Made by a program: the position numbers and the translations under genes. From positions 1-14,639 of the forward strand of contig PNNE01000403.1 in NCBI GenBank assembly GCA_013824055.1: a stretch of 14,639 bases of DNA, read 5' to 3'. The notes below the pieces were generated by a model. It saw only the letters and a list, made by a program, of their open reading frames with translations, did no database searches and had not been told where the DNA came from. Below are positions 1-6,598 of the stretch, one piece after another (positions within the stretch are counted from its first letter, which is position 1; every line of letters begins with the position of its first letter). This DNA is from Rhodobacter sp. (GTDB lineage: Bacteria; Pseudomonadota; Alphaproteobacteria; Rhodobacterales; Rhodobacteraceae).

Positions 1-1
1 G

Positions 2-1699
2 GACTGGCTGGCAACCGCGATCAAGCGGATCGACAGGACCGAAGGCGACATCGACACTTTATCGCGCAGGCTGGCCTATATCCGCACCTGGACCTACGTC
101 ACCCAGCGGAAAAACTGGGTCGAAGACGAAAGCCATTGGCGCGATGAGACGCGCGCTGTAGAAGACCGCCTGTCGGATGCGCTGCATGCGGCGCTGACGC
201 AACGATTTGTCGACCGGCGGACATCCGTTCTCCTCCGCCGGTTGAAGCAGAAGGAGGCTCTCGTGGCCGAAGTGAATGACAAGGGCGAAGTGACGGTCGA
301 AGGCGAATTCGCCGGGAAACTGGAAGGCTTCCGCTTCAGGCAGGATGCCAGTGCGACGCCCGATGCCGCGCGGACGCTGGCCCAGGCCGCAATCCAGGCG
401 CTGAAGCCCGAATTCCACCTGCGCGCCGACCGCTTCTACAACGCGCCGGACACCGAGCTGGATTTCACCGAACAGGGCGGCCTGATGTGGGGCACCAATG
501 CGGTGGGCAAGCTGGTCAAGGGCGCCGAGCCCGCGAAACCCGCGGTCGAGGCCTTCGTGGACGAGGAAGCCGGCCCGGACGTGGCCGAAAAGGTCCGCCG
601 CCGCCTGCAGCACTTCATCGACCGCAAGGTCGCCGCCCAGTTCGAGCCCTTGCTGGCGATGGCCCGCGACGAGGCGCTGACGGGTCTGGCCCGCGGTTTC
701 GCCTTCCGCCTGTCCGAAGCGATGGGCGTCCTGCCGCGCGACGCCGTGGCGTCCGAGGTCAAGGAACTGGACCAGGAGGCCCGCGGGGCGCTGCGCAAGC
801 ATGGCGTCCGCTTCGGCCAGTTCACCATCTTCCTGCCCGCGCTGCTGAAGCCCGCGCCGACCCGGCTGCGGCTGGTGCTGTGGTCGCTTTGGAACGGGTT
901 GCAGGAATTCCCCGAATCGCCGCCTCCGGGCCTGGTCACGATCCCGAATGTGGCCGAGGTGCCGAAGCAGCACTACACGCTGGCGGGCTATCACCCCGCA
1001 GGCACCCGCGCGATCCGCATCGACATGCTGGAGCGGCTGGCCGACATCCTGCGCCAGAAGGACAGCCGCGCCGGGTTCGAGGCGACCCCGGACATGCTGT
1101 CGATCACCGGCATGACCCTGGACCAGTTCGCCGACCTGATGGGCGGCCTTGGCTACAAGGGCGAGAAGGCCGAACGCGCCAAGGTGAAGGCCACCGAAAC
1201 CGCGAAGGCCCCGGAAATCTCGGCCGAGGCTGCCGCTGCCATCGCAGCCGGTGTGCCGATCCCCGAGGAAGTCTCGATCCTGGCCCCGCCACCGGAACCG
1301 GAAGCGGAACCCGCCGCACCCGAGATGGAGGCGTTCTACACCTTCACCTGGGCACCCAAGCCCCGCCAGCGCCCCGAACGTGCCCCCCGCCCCGAACGCA
1401 AGGAAGGCGATGCCGCCCCGCGCGCCCCGCGTGGCGACCGTCCGCAAGGGGATCGTCCGCAGGGGGATCGTCCGCAAGGGGATCGTCCTCAGGGCGACCG
1501 CCCGCGCGGCGACCGTCCTAAAGGTGATCGGCCGAAAGGTGATCGGCCTAAGGGCGACCACAAGGGCGACTACAAGGGCGGCAAGCCCCAGCGCGACGAC
1601 CGCCAGAAGTCGTTCGAGGCCCGCCCGCCCCGCGCCGAAAAGCCGATCGACCCCGACAACCCGTTTGCGGCACTGCTCGCCCTCAAGGGCAAGGTCTGA
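2..1699 (+). CDS. Helicase-like protein, C-terminal part (5' end outside window)
   Basis: The reading frame is open from base 2, so the N-terminus, including any ATPase motifs, lies outside the window. The visible 565 residues match, from memory, the C-terminal half of the long superfamily II helicase-related protein (SUV3/Mgps-like) of Rhodobacteraceae. It begins with a charged helical segment (AYIRTWTYVTQRKNWVEDE), followed by a conserved-looking mid region (QALKPEFHLRADRFYNAP, then RLRLVLWSLWNG) and an Ala/Pro/Glu-rich linker. The last roughly 90 residues are a low-complexity basic tail with eight GDRPQ/GDRPR/GDRPK units, typical of disordered RNA-binding tails. An internal ATG at 242 could be mistaken for the start, but coding continues upstream of it without a stop. 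A role in RNA unwinding is inferred from the family and from the adjacent S4 RNA-binding gene. The family call is moderately sure because no helicase motif is in view. Confidence 0.75.
   Translation, partial: DWLATAIKRIDRTEGDIDTLSRRLAYIRTWTYVTQRKNWVEDESHWRDETRAVEDRLSDALHAALTQRFVDRRTSVLLRRLKQKEALVAEVNDKGEVTVEGEFAGKLEGFRFRQDASATPDAARTLAQAAIQALKPEFHLRADRFYNAPDTELDFTEQGGLMWGTNAVGKLVKGAEPAKPAVEAFVDEEAGPDVAEKVRRRLQHFIDRKVAAQFEPLLAMARDEALTGLARGFAFRLSEAMGVLPRDAVASEVKELDQEARGALRKHGVRFGQFTIFLPALLKPAPTRLRLVLWSLWNGLQEFPESPPPGLVTIPNVAEVPKQHYTLAGYHPAGTRAIRIDMLERLADILRQKDSRAGFEATPDMLSITGMTLDQFADLMGGLGYKGEKAERAKVKATETAKAPEISAEAAAAIAAGVPIPEEVSILAPPPEPEAEPAAPEMEAFYTFTWAPKPRQRPERAPRPERKEGDAAPRAPRGDRPQGDRPQGDRPQGDRPQGDRPRGDRPKGDRPKGDRPKGDHKGDYKGGKPQRDDRQKSFEARPPRAEKPIDPDNPFAALLALKGKV
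1433..1552 (+). repeat. Eight in-frame 15-bp tandem repeats (GDRPQ/R/K)
   Basis: Eight consecutive 15-bp units encode Gly-Asp-Arg-Pro-X, with X = Gln in units 1-4, Arg in unit 5 and Lys in units 6-8. The repeats then degenerate into GDHK and GDYK. Units 1-4 are nearly identical at DNA level (GGGGATCGTCCGCA pattern), so they look recently duplicated, while units 6-8 form a second subfamily (GGTGATCGGCC). Fifteen-base units preserve the frame when copy number changes. Confidence 0.9.
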
Positions 1700-2035
1700 T
1701 TGGCGGGGCCTTCGGGCAAACCTGATCCAGCCGCCGCCCAACGGTTGCGGCTGGACAAATGGCTCTGGCAGGCCCGGTTCTTCAGGTCGCGCAGCATCGC
1801 CGCCGAGGTGATCGCCGAGGGTCACGTCCGCGTCAACGGCACCCGCATCAGCCGCCCCGGCCGTGACGTCGGTGCCGGGGACACGCTGACTTTCCCGCAA
1901 GGCAACCGCATCCGCGTGATCCGTGTCCTTGCGTTGGGGATCCGGCGCGGCCCGGCGACCGAAGCCCAGGAGCTGTACCTGGATCTCGATCCGCAGGCGC
2001 CGGACTCTGCCGATCAGCCGGAGAGTCTTGAATGA
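1700..2035 (+). CDS. S4-domain RNA-binding protein (HslR/Hsp15-like)
   Basis: This 111-residue protein has an S4 domain from about residue 15 to 65. The hallmark RLDKWLWQARFFRSRSIAAEVI is followed by the turn GHVRVNGTRISRPGRDVGAGD. That pattern is typical of the small heat-shock protein 15/HslR family, which binds structured RNA; in E. coli Hsp15 acts on stalled 50S subunits carrying nascent chains. The start is a TTG immediately after the TGA of the helicase gene, with zero spacing and no in-frame ATG ahead of the domain. This implies translational coupling with the helicase; an AAGG lies about 9 bases upstream. The C-terminal 30 residues are acidic and variable. The S4 assignment is secure; the exact ribosomal role is inference. 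Confidence 0.88.
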   Translation: MAGPSGKPDPAAAQRLRLDKWLWQARFFRSRSIAAEVIAEGHVRVNGTRISRPGRDVGAGDTLTFPQGNRIRVIRVLALGIRRGPATEAQELYLDLDPQAPDSADQPESLE

Positions 2036-2087
2036 TCCGCCCGCCTGCTCTAGCTAGACGCAAAGATCCCGGACCAGAGCCAAGCCC

Positions 2088-2426
2088 ATGACCTATGTCG
2101 TCATCGACAACTGCATCGCCTGCAAATACACCGATTGCGTCGAGGTCTGCCCGGTCGACTGCTTCTACGAGGGCGAGAACATGCTGGTCATCCACCCGGA
2201 TGAATGCATCGACTGCGGTGTCTGCGAACCGGAATGCCCCGCCGACGCCATTCGTCCGGACACCGAGCCGGATATGGAGGAATGGGTTTCCTTCAACCGG
2301 AAGTATGCGGTCCAGTGGCCGGTGATCGTGACCAAGAAGGACCCGCTGCCCGGCTATGAAGACCGTGACGGCGAAACCGGGAAGTTGCAGAAGTACTTTT
2401 CGGAAGCGCCGGGCGCTGGTGGCTGA
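2088..2426 (+). CDS. fdxA: Seven-iron ferredoxin FdxA ([3Fe-4S][4Fe-4S])
   Basis: The protein has 112 residues, the usual length of the Azotobacter FdI-type ferredoxins, and acts as a small soluble electron carrier. The cysteine pattern fits the family exactly. Cys9, Cys17 and Cys50 fit the [3Fe-4S] cluster, and Cys21, Cys40, Cys43 and Cys46 the [4Fe-4S] cluster. Cys12 and Cys25 occupy the positions of the extra non-ligand cysteines of AvFdI. The C-terminal extension (from about residue 60, EPDMEEWVSFNRKYAVQWPVI) is the long conserved tail of the family. The gene follows the S4 gene by 52 bp. That gap contains a perfect 10-bp palindrome TCTAGCTAGA (2049-2058), so a separate promoter is possible. 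No strong Shine-Dalgarno is visible. The electron partner cannot be told from this window. Confidence 0.95.
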   Translation: MTYVVIDNCIACKYTDCVEVCPVDCFYEGENMLVIHPDECIDCGVCEPECPADAIRPDTEPDMEEWVSFNRKYAVQWPVIVTKKDPLPGYEDRDGETGKLQKYFSEAPGAGG

Positions 2427-2471
2427 CCCGGCCCGACTCTGACCCGGCCCAATGCTGGCCCGGCCCGATTC
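2424..2471. repeat. Three 16-bp tandem repeats at the 3' end of fdxA
   Basis: Three imperfect 16-bp units run back to back: TGACCCGGCCCGACTC (2424), TGACCCGGCCCAATGC (2440) and TGGCCCGGCCCGATTC (2456). The fdxA stop codon TGA is the first three bases of unit 1, and unit 2 also begins with TGA. The units contain CCCGGCCC and could slip, but I see no hairpin with a T-run that would make a standard terminator. Confidence 0.75.
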
Positions 2472-2559
2472 GGGCACAAATACGGCCGCGAATCAGCTAC
2501 ATCTGGCGAAGTTTAAGCATTTCAAGCTGTTACGAGGGAACCGCGCCGTTTCGCAGCGG

Positions 2560-2588
2560 TTGGAATCGGTGCGATTTTGTGTTATTGT
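2560..2588 (+). promoter_or_regulatory. Candidate sigma-70-type promoter for carD
   Basis: A -35-like TTGGAA (2560-2565) and a -10-like TATTGT (2583-2588) are separated by exactly 17 bases in the AT-rich part of the leader. The inverted repeat TTTGTG/CACAAA (2576-2599) covers the -10 and the presumed start point, so a bound repressor there would block initiation. Use of this promoter would give a carD 5' leader of about 150 nt. The call rests on pattern only. Confidence 0.35.
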
Positions 2589-2677
2589 TTGTTCACAAAG
2601 CAAGCATGGACGCCTGAACCGGCTTAGCGCATATCGCCTGGGCCCAAATCTTTTGTGACAATCCAGCTCCACTCGCC

Positions 2678-2691
2678 TGAACCAAGGTTCA
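2678..2691. repeat. 14-bp palindrome TGAACC-AA-GGTTCA in the carD leader
   Basis: The inverted repeat is perfect, with 6-bp arms and a 2-bp spacer, and lies 52 bp ahead of the carD start codon. The left arm is also part of a 10-bp direct repeat, CGCCTGAACC, seen at 2611-2620 and 2674-2683. It could be an operator or, with such a short loop, a DNA-level dimer site rather than an RNA hairpin. The binding protein is unknown. Confidence 0.45.
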
Positions 2692-2742
2692 GGGCGCGCG
2701 GGGTCTTTGTTGCGGAAGGGGCCTCCTTTTGGGGAAAGCTGA

Positions 2743-3255
2743 ATGACCAAGTCGAAGAAGCCTGAATTCCGTCCGAACGATTTTGTGGTCTACCCGGCGC
2801 ATGGCGTCGGCAAGATCATCTCGATCGAGGAGCAGCAGATCGCCGGAATTCAGCTGGAGCTTTTCGTCATTTCGTTCGAAAAGGACAAGATGACTCTGCG
2901 CGTCCCCACCCACAAGGCGGTGGAAATCGGCATGCGCGCCCTTTCGGCCCCCGATGTGATCACCAAGGCGCTGGACACGCTGAAGGGCAAGGCCAAGGTC
3001 AAGCGCGCGATGTGGTCGCGCCGCGCCCAGGAATACGAACAGAAGATCAACTCGGGCGATCTTCTGTCCATCGCCGAGGTCGTCCGCGACCTGCACCGCA
3101 CCGATGACCAGCGCGAGCAGTCCTATTCCGAGCGTCAGCTTTACGAGGCCGCCCTGGAACGCCTGACCCGCGAAGTCGCGGCTGTGTCTGGCGTGGACGA
3201 GGCGGGTGCGGCAAAGCAGGTCGACTCGGTCCTGGTCGGTCGCGTCGCGGCCTGA
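2743..3255 (+). CDS. carD: CarD/CdnL-family RNA polymerase-binding transcription regulator
   Basis: The 170-residue protein fits the CdnL/CarD family. An N-terminal Tudor-like RNAP-interaction domain (residues about 9-65, with DFVVYPAHGVGKIISIEE at 13-30) precedes an all-helical C-terminal domain. The latter contains the family signature KRAMWSRRAQEYEQKINSGDLLSIAEVVRDL (roughly 87-117), with the Trp known in the family to stabilise the open promoter bubble. The ATG at 2743 is preceded by GGGGAAA (2731-2737) at 5 nt. In alphaproteobacteria this protein binds the RNAP beta subunit and stimulates rRNA and housekeeping promoters. It is transcribed alone, with a long leader and its own terminator (3277-3303). 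Confidence 0.93.
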   Translation: MTKSKKPEFRPNDFVVYPAHGVGKIISIEEQQIAGIQLELFVISFEKDKMTLRVPTHKAVEIGMRALSAPDVITKALDTLKGKAKVKRAMWSRRAQEYEQKINSGDLLSIAEVVRDLHRTDDQREQSYSERQLYEAALERLTREVAAVSGVDEAGAAKQVDSVLVGRVAA

Positions 3256-3276
3256 TCCTTCCGGTCAACACGTTGG

Positions 3277-3303
3277 AACGGCGGTCCGAAAGGGCCGCCG
3301 TTT
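3277..3303 (+). terminator. Intrinsic terminator of carD
   Basis: The stem AACGGCGGTCC / GGGCCGCCGTT has 11 pairs with one T-G wobble, is closed by a GAAA tetraloop (3288-3291), and is followed by a T that gives TTT with the end of the stem. It starts 21 bp after the carD stop. It also sits about 65 bp beyond the stop of convergent ribE, but on that strand no T-run follows, so it serves mainly carD. Confidence 0.8.
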
Positions 3304-3367
3304 CGCTTGCGGGCGGCGCAGATCGAACAGTTCCGCCGGCAGTTACCCGTCGGCCCCGGACGCCCGG

Positions 3368-3964
3368 TCAGTCATACTCCCGCAGCCGCGCCACGTAGCG
3401 CGCCATCGTGTCAACCTCCAGGTTCACCCGGTCCCCCACGGCCACTTCGCCCCAGGTCGTCACCTCTTGCGTATGCGGGATCAGGTTCACCCCGAACTCC
3501 GCCCCCGCCACCTCGTTCACCGTCAGCGAGGTCCCGTTCAGCGCCACCGACCCCTTCGGCGCGATGAACTTTGCCAAAGCCTCCGGCGCGCGGAAAGTGA
3601 CACGCACCGACCCGCCCTCTGGCGCGACCTTCACCACCTCGGCCAGCCCGTCGACATGGCCGGACACGATGTGGCCCCCCAACTCATCCCCGACCTTCAG
3701 CGCGCGTTCCAGGTTGACCCGCTTGCCGCTGACCCAGCCACCCAGATTGGTCTTCGACACCGTCTCGGCCGAGATCTCGACGTCGAACCAGTTCTCCGGC
3801 TGATCCCCCAGAGCGACGACCGTCAGGCAGACCCCATCGCAGGCGATCGACGCCCCGATGTCGATCCCGCCCACGTCATAGCGCGTGGCAATCCGCGCCC
3901 GCAGGTCGCCGGTAGCCCTTGTCTCGACGATCCGACCGACATCGGTGACTATTCCGGTGAACAT
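3368..3964 (-). CDS. ribE: Riboflavin synthase, alpha chain
   Basis: This enzyme catalyses the dismutation of two 6,7-dimethyl-8-ribityllumazine molecules to riboflavin, the last step of the pathway, in the cytosol as a homotrimer. The 198-residue protein starts with the diagnostic MFTGIV and contains two lumazine-binding domains. Domain 1 spans about 1-97, with GASIACDGVCLTV at 37-49. Domain 2 spans about 98-190, with KGSVALNGTSLTV at 137-149. GGHIVSGHVDG (96-106) lies at the junction. The start has an excellent Shine-Dalgarno (AGGAGG, 5 nt spacing). No other rib gene and no room for an FMN riboswitch is seen in the 117 bp upstream, so the gene stands alone here, convergent with carD and divergent from kpsS. 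Confidence 0.96.
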   Translation of the reverse strand: MFTGIVTDVGRIVETRATGDLRARIATRYDVGGIDIGASIACDGVCLTVVALGDQPENWFDVEISAETVSKTNLGGWVSGKRVNLERALKVGDELGGHIVSGHVDGLAEVVKVAPEGGSVRVTFRAPEALAKFIAPKGSVALNGTSLTVNEVAGAEFGVNLIPHTQEVTTWGEVAVGDRVNLEVDTMARYVARLREYD

Positions 3965-3969
3965 GCGCG

Positions 3970-3975
3970 CCTCCT
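3970..3975 (-). promoter_or_regulatory. Ribosome binding site of ribE
   Basis: AGGAGG on the minus strand lies 5 nt before the ATG at 3962-3964. This fixes the start and is the strongest Shine-Dalgarno in the window. Confidence 0.8.
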
Positions 3976-4081
3976 GCTGTTTGGTTCGAGGTAAAGCCCC
4001 CCCGCCGCGCTTGCAAGCCTGCGACCCTTCGGGCCATATCGATTCACCTTTTCATAACCGATCCAAGGCACTCTGCCCCAG

Positions 4082-5362
4082 GTGACACGCCCCGTCCGCC
4101 GCTTTCTCTTCCTGCAAGGCCCGCATGGACCCTGGTTCCATCGGCTGGCCGGGCTGTTGCGCACCACGGGGGCCGAAGTCTGGCGCGTGGGCTTCAACCT
4201 TGGCGACCGGGTGTTCTGGCCGGGGCCGGGCTACATCGCGTTCAAGGACGGCCACGACCGCTGGCCCGAACGCTGCGCCGCGCTGCCGGATCAGCACCGC
4301 ATCACCGACCTGGTCGTCTATGGCGACACGCGGCCGATCCATGCCCAGGCGATCCGGCTTGCCCGTGACCGGGGCATCACCGTCCATGTCTTCGAGGAAG
4401 GCTATCTGCGGCCCTACTGGGTCACCTATGAACGCGATGGGGCGAACGGCCATTCCCGGCTGATGCAGCTTGACGTCCCCCGGATGCGCGCCGCGATGGA
4501 GCGGGTCGATCCCGACCTGCCCGACGTGCCCGCAACCTGGGGCGACATGCGCGAGCACATGTTCTGGGGTGCGTTCTACCACGGCATCGTCGCCTTGGGC
4601 GGTCGCGCCTATCGCAACTTCCGGCCGCACCGGGCGCTGACCCTCTGGCAGGAGTTCCAGCTTTATCTCTGGCGCTTTCTCTTGATGCCGCTTCACCGGC
4701 TGGAGCGGCGGCTGGCCACCTTCCGCATCCGGCGCGGCGGGTATCCCTATCACCTGGCGATCCTGCAGCTGGAACACGACGCCAGCTTCCGCGACCATTC
4801 GCCGTTTGCCAGCATGACCGACTTTCTGGCCGTGGTGATCGACGGCTTCGCCAAGGGCGCACCGCCGCATCATCACCTGGTCTTCAAGGCCCACCCGCTT
4901 GAGGATGGACGCGCCCCGATCCTGCCCGCGATCCGCCGCCTTGCCGCCGAACGGGGCCTGGCCGACCGCGTGCACTTTGTCCGTGGCGGCAAGCTGGCGC
5001 AGCTTCTGGACGACGCGCGCTCGGCGGTGACGGTGAATTCGACCGCCGGGCAGCAGGCGCTCTGGCGTGGGCTGCCGCTGCGCACCTTCGGGGACGCGGT
5101 CTATGCCAAGCCCGAGTTTGTCTCCTCGCAGCCGCTGGAGGATTTCTTCGCCACGCCCCAGCGCCCCGACACCCGCGCCTACCGCGACTACCGGCAGTTC
5201 CTGCTGGAGACGTCGCAACTCGTCGGCGGCTTCTATTCCGCTCGGGGTCGCAGGCGGCTTCTGCGCCAGGTGGTGGACCTGATGCTGGCGCCGCAGGACC
5301 CCTATCAGGCCCTGACCGCAGGCAAAGCGGCACCGCGGCAACAGTTGCGCCTCGTCCGTTGA
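4082..5362 (+). CDS. kpsS: Capsule Kdo transferase, KpsS/LipB type
   Basis: The 426-residue cytosolic, membrane-associated glycosyltransferase belongs to the KpsS/LipB family, which adds the first beta-Kdo residue to lyso-phosphatidylglycerol and so starts the capsule lipid linker. Family features visible are the N-terminal FLFLQGPHGPWF (8-19), the signature FEEGYLRPYWVTYE (104-117), the central VFKAHP motif near residue 267, and the nucleotide-sugar-site-like VNSTAG at 318-323. The start is the GTG at 4082, which fits the N-terminal beta-strand, although no good Shine-Dalgarno precedes it. It opens a same-strand set with a Wza-like lipoprotein (86 bp downstream) and kpsC, the expected partner that lengthens the Kdo chain. 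I could not pick out a convincing promoter in the 117 bp shared with ribE. Confidence 0.92.
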   Translation: MTRPVRRFLFLQGPHGPWFHRLAGLLRTTGAEVWRVGFNLGDRVFWPGPGYIAFKDGHDRWPERCAALPDQHRITDLVVYGDTRPIHAQAIRLARDRGITVHVFEEGYLRPYWVTYERDGANGHSRLMQLDVPRMRAAMERVDPDLPDVPATWGDMREHMFWGAFYHGIVALGGRAYRNFRPHRALTLWQEFQLYLWRFLLMPLHRLERRLATFRIRRGGYPYHLAILQLEHDASFRDHSPFASMTDFLAVVIDGFAKGAPPHHHLVFKAHPLEDGRAPILPAIRRLAAERGLADRVHFVRGGKLAQLLDDARSAVTVNSTAGQQALWRGLPLRTFGDAVYAKPEFVSSQPLEDFFATPQRPDTRAYRDYRQFLLETSQLVGGFYSARGRRRLLRQVVDLMLAPQDPYQALTAGKAAPRQQLRLVR

Positions 5363-5460
5363 TTTGCGCCGGCCGCACTGGTCAACCCTGGGGCGCTTCG
5401 CTAAAGTCCGCGGCATCATCCTGACGTAGAACGCCGGGGCCAAGGGCGGTGACTTTCCGT

Positions 5461-6591
5461 ATGTCGTACACAGTCAAGGCGGTCGTCCTGCTGACGGCCC
5501 TGTCAGTCGTAGCATCCTGTGGCCTGCCACGGTCCGGTCCGACCAAGAGCCAGGTGCTATCCGGGTCGGTCGAGGCAAGGGGCGACGCCCACATCGTGCC
5601 GGTCACCCCGGCAGTCTCGGCCGCGACGGCGGTGCAGCCACGCTTCGGGTTCAGCGACAGCTTCCGCAACGCAGCCCTTGTCGGTGCGGACACGATTTCG
5701 ACGGGCGACACGATCAACGTGACGGTCTTCGAAAACGTCAAGGACGAGCCGCTTCTTGGCAATACCGGGCAACGCGTGTCCGGCCTTTCCGAGTTGCAGG
5801 TCGACGGTCAGGGCTACATCTTCATCCCCTATGCGGGCCGCATCAAGGCGGCGGGCCAGACGCCCGAAGGCCTGCGCCAGGCGATCACGCGCCAGCTGGA
5901 ACTCCAGACGCCCGATCCGCAGATCAGCGTCTCGCGCATTGCGGGCGGCGGGTCCACCGTGTCGATCTCGGGCCAGGCTGCGTCGAACGGGGTCTACCCG
6001 ATCGAATCATCGACCCGGACGCTGGCGACGATGCTGGCCAAGTCGGGCGGCGTCACTGTCGATCCGGCCGTCGCCATCGTGCGGGTGACCCGCGGGGCCC
6101 ACACCGGCAGGATCTGGCTCAAGGACCTTTACGAGAACCCCGCGCTGGATATCGCGCTGCGCCCCGGCGACAAGATCATGATCGAGGAAGACAGCCGCAA
6201 GTTCATGGCCCTTGGTGCCACGGGCACGCAAAGCACGGTGCCGTTCGAATCCGCCACCCTTTCGGCGCTGGAGGCGATTGCCACTGTGGGCGGCTTGTCG
6301 ACGATGGCGGCGGACCCCAAGGGCGTCTTCATCCTGCGCGACGAAAGCGAAGAGATCGCCCGCGCCGTCCTGGGACGGTCCGACCTGATCGGCGACCAGC
6401 GCATCGTCTATGTCCTGGACCTGACCGAGCCTACCGGCCTGTTCGAGGCGCGCGATTTCCAGATCCGCGACGGCGACACGCTTTACGTGACCGAGGCGCC
6501 TTACGTGCAGTGGCAAAAGACCCTGGGCGCGATCACCGGCTCGACCGCCGTGGCCTCGAACCTGGCCAACACCGCCAATCCCGGGAACTGA
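5461..6591 (+). CDS. Polysaccharide export lipoprotein, Wza/KpsD (OMA) family
   Basis: This outer-membrane polysaccharide export protein carries a lipoprotein signal. From the ATG at 5461 the first 19 residues are a short hydrophobic segment (VVLLTALSV) ending in the lipobox VASC, with the lipidated Cys at 20. A poly-export domain follows (DTISTGDTINVTVFENV, then LQVDGQGYIFIPYAGRI and LQTPDPQISVSR), then SLBB-like beta-grasp repeats (ISGQAASNGVYPI, and LEAIATVGGLSTMAADPKGVFILRD). The C-terminus (RDGDTLYVTEAPYVQWQKTLGAI) resembles the amphipathic end helix of Wza that forms the pore. I chose ATG 5461 because GGTGA lies 8 nt upstream; a GTG at 5449 would add MTFR and is also possible. The product probably forms the capsule exit channel. 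It lies 7 bp before kpsC, so co-transcription is very likely. Confidence 0.9.
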   Translation: MSYTVKAVVLLTALSVVASCGLPRSGPTKSQVLSGSVEARGDAHIVPVTPAVSAATAVQPRFGFSDSFRNAALVGADTISTGDTINVTVFENVKDEPLLGNTGQRVSGLSELQVDGQGYIFIPYAGRIKAAGQTPEGLRQAITRQLELQTPDPQISVSRIAGGGSTVSISGQAASNGVYPIESSTRTLATMLAKSGGVTVDPAVAIVRVTRGAHTGRIWLKDLYENPALDIALRPGDKIMIEEDSRKFMALGATGTQSTVPFESATLSALEAIATVGGLSTMAADPKGVFILRDESEEIARAVLGRSDLIGDQRIVYVLDLTEPTGLFEARDFQIRDGDTLYVTEAPYVQWQKTLGAITGSTAVASNLANTANPGN

Positions 6592-6598
6592 CCGCGCC

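Larger units (their letters stand above)
2427..2742. other. Intergenic leader between fdxA and carD, 316 bp
   Basis: This stretch is markedly AT-richer than its surroundings between about 2505 and 2660. It holds the tail of the 16-bp repeats, a candidate promoter (2560-2588) overlapped by the inverted repeat TTTGTG-N12-CACAAA (2576-2599), two copies of the 10-mer CGCCTGAACC (2611 and 2674), and the palindrome TGAACCAAGGTTCA (2678-2691). A 68-codon frame at 2452-2658 has no family resemblance, a poor start context and non-coding composition, so I do not call it a gene. Confidence 0.6.

Noticed and set aside
59..1900. 613-codon open frame on the minus strand opposite the helicase tail
   Set aside because: It is a high-GC shadow frame: low-complexity Arg/Leu/Gly/His-rich translation with repeats mirroring the GDRPQ array, while the plus strand encodes a recognisable protein in phase with the S4 gene.
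2028..2056. Promoter TTGAAT-N17-TAGCTA for fdxA
   Set aside because: The -35 is fair and the spacing ideal, but the -10 matches TATAAT at only two positions, so I left it as a possibility in the fdxA note.
2452..2658. Small ORF of 68 codons upstream of carD
   Set aside because: There is no Shine-Dalgarno, composition is AT-rich and non-coding, and it runs through the candidate promoter and repeats. It would need ribosome profiling to revive.
4009..4018. Palindrome GCTTGCAAGC between ribE and kpsS as an operator
   Set aside because: Ten-base GC-rich palindromes are frequent by chance at this composition, and nothing ties it to a promoter.
3965..4081. FMN riboswitch upstream of ribE
   Set aside because: Only 117 bp are available and they are shared with kpsS. 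The conserved FMN aptamer segments are not seen.
4052..5443. 463-codon minus-strand frame opposite kpsS
   Set aside because: It has no family resemblance, and kpsS on the other strand has intact motifs. Long antisense frames are expected at this GC content.
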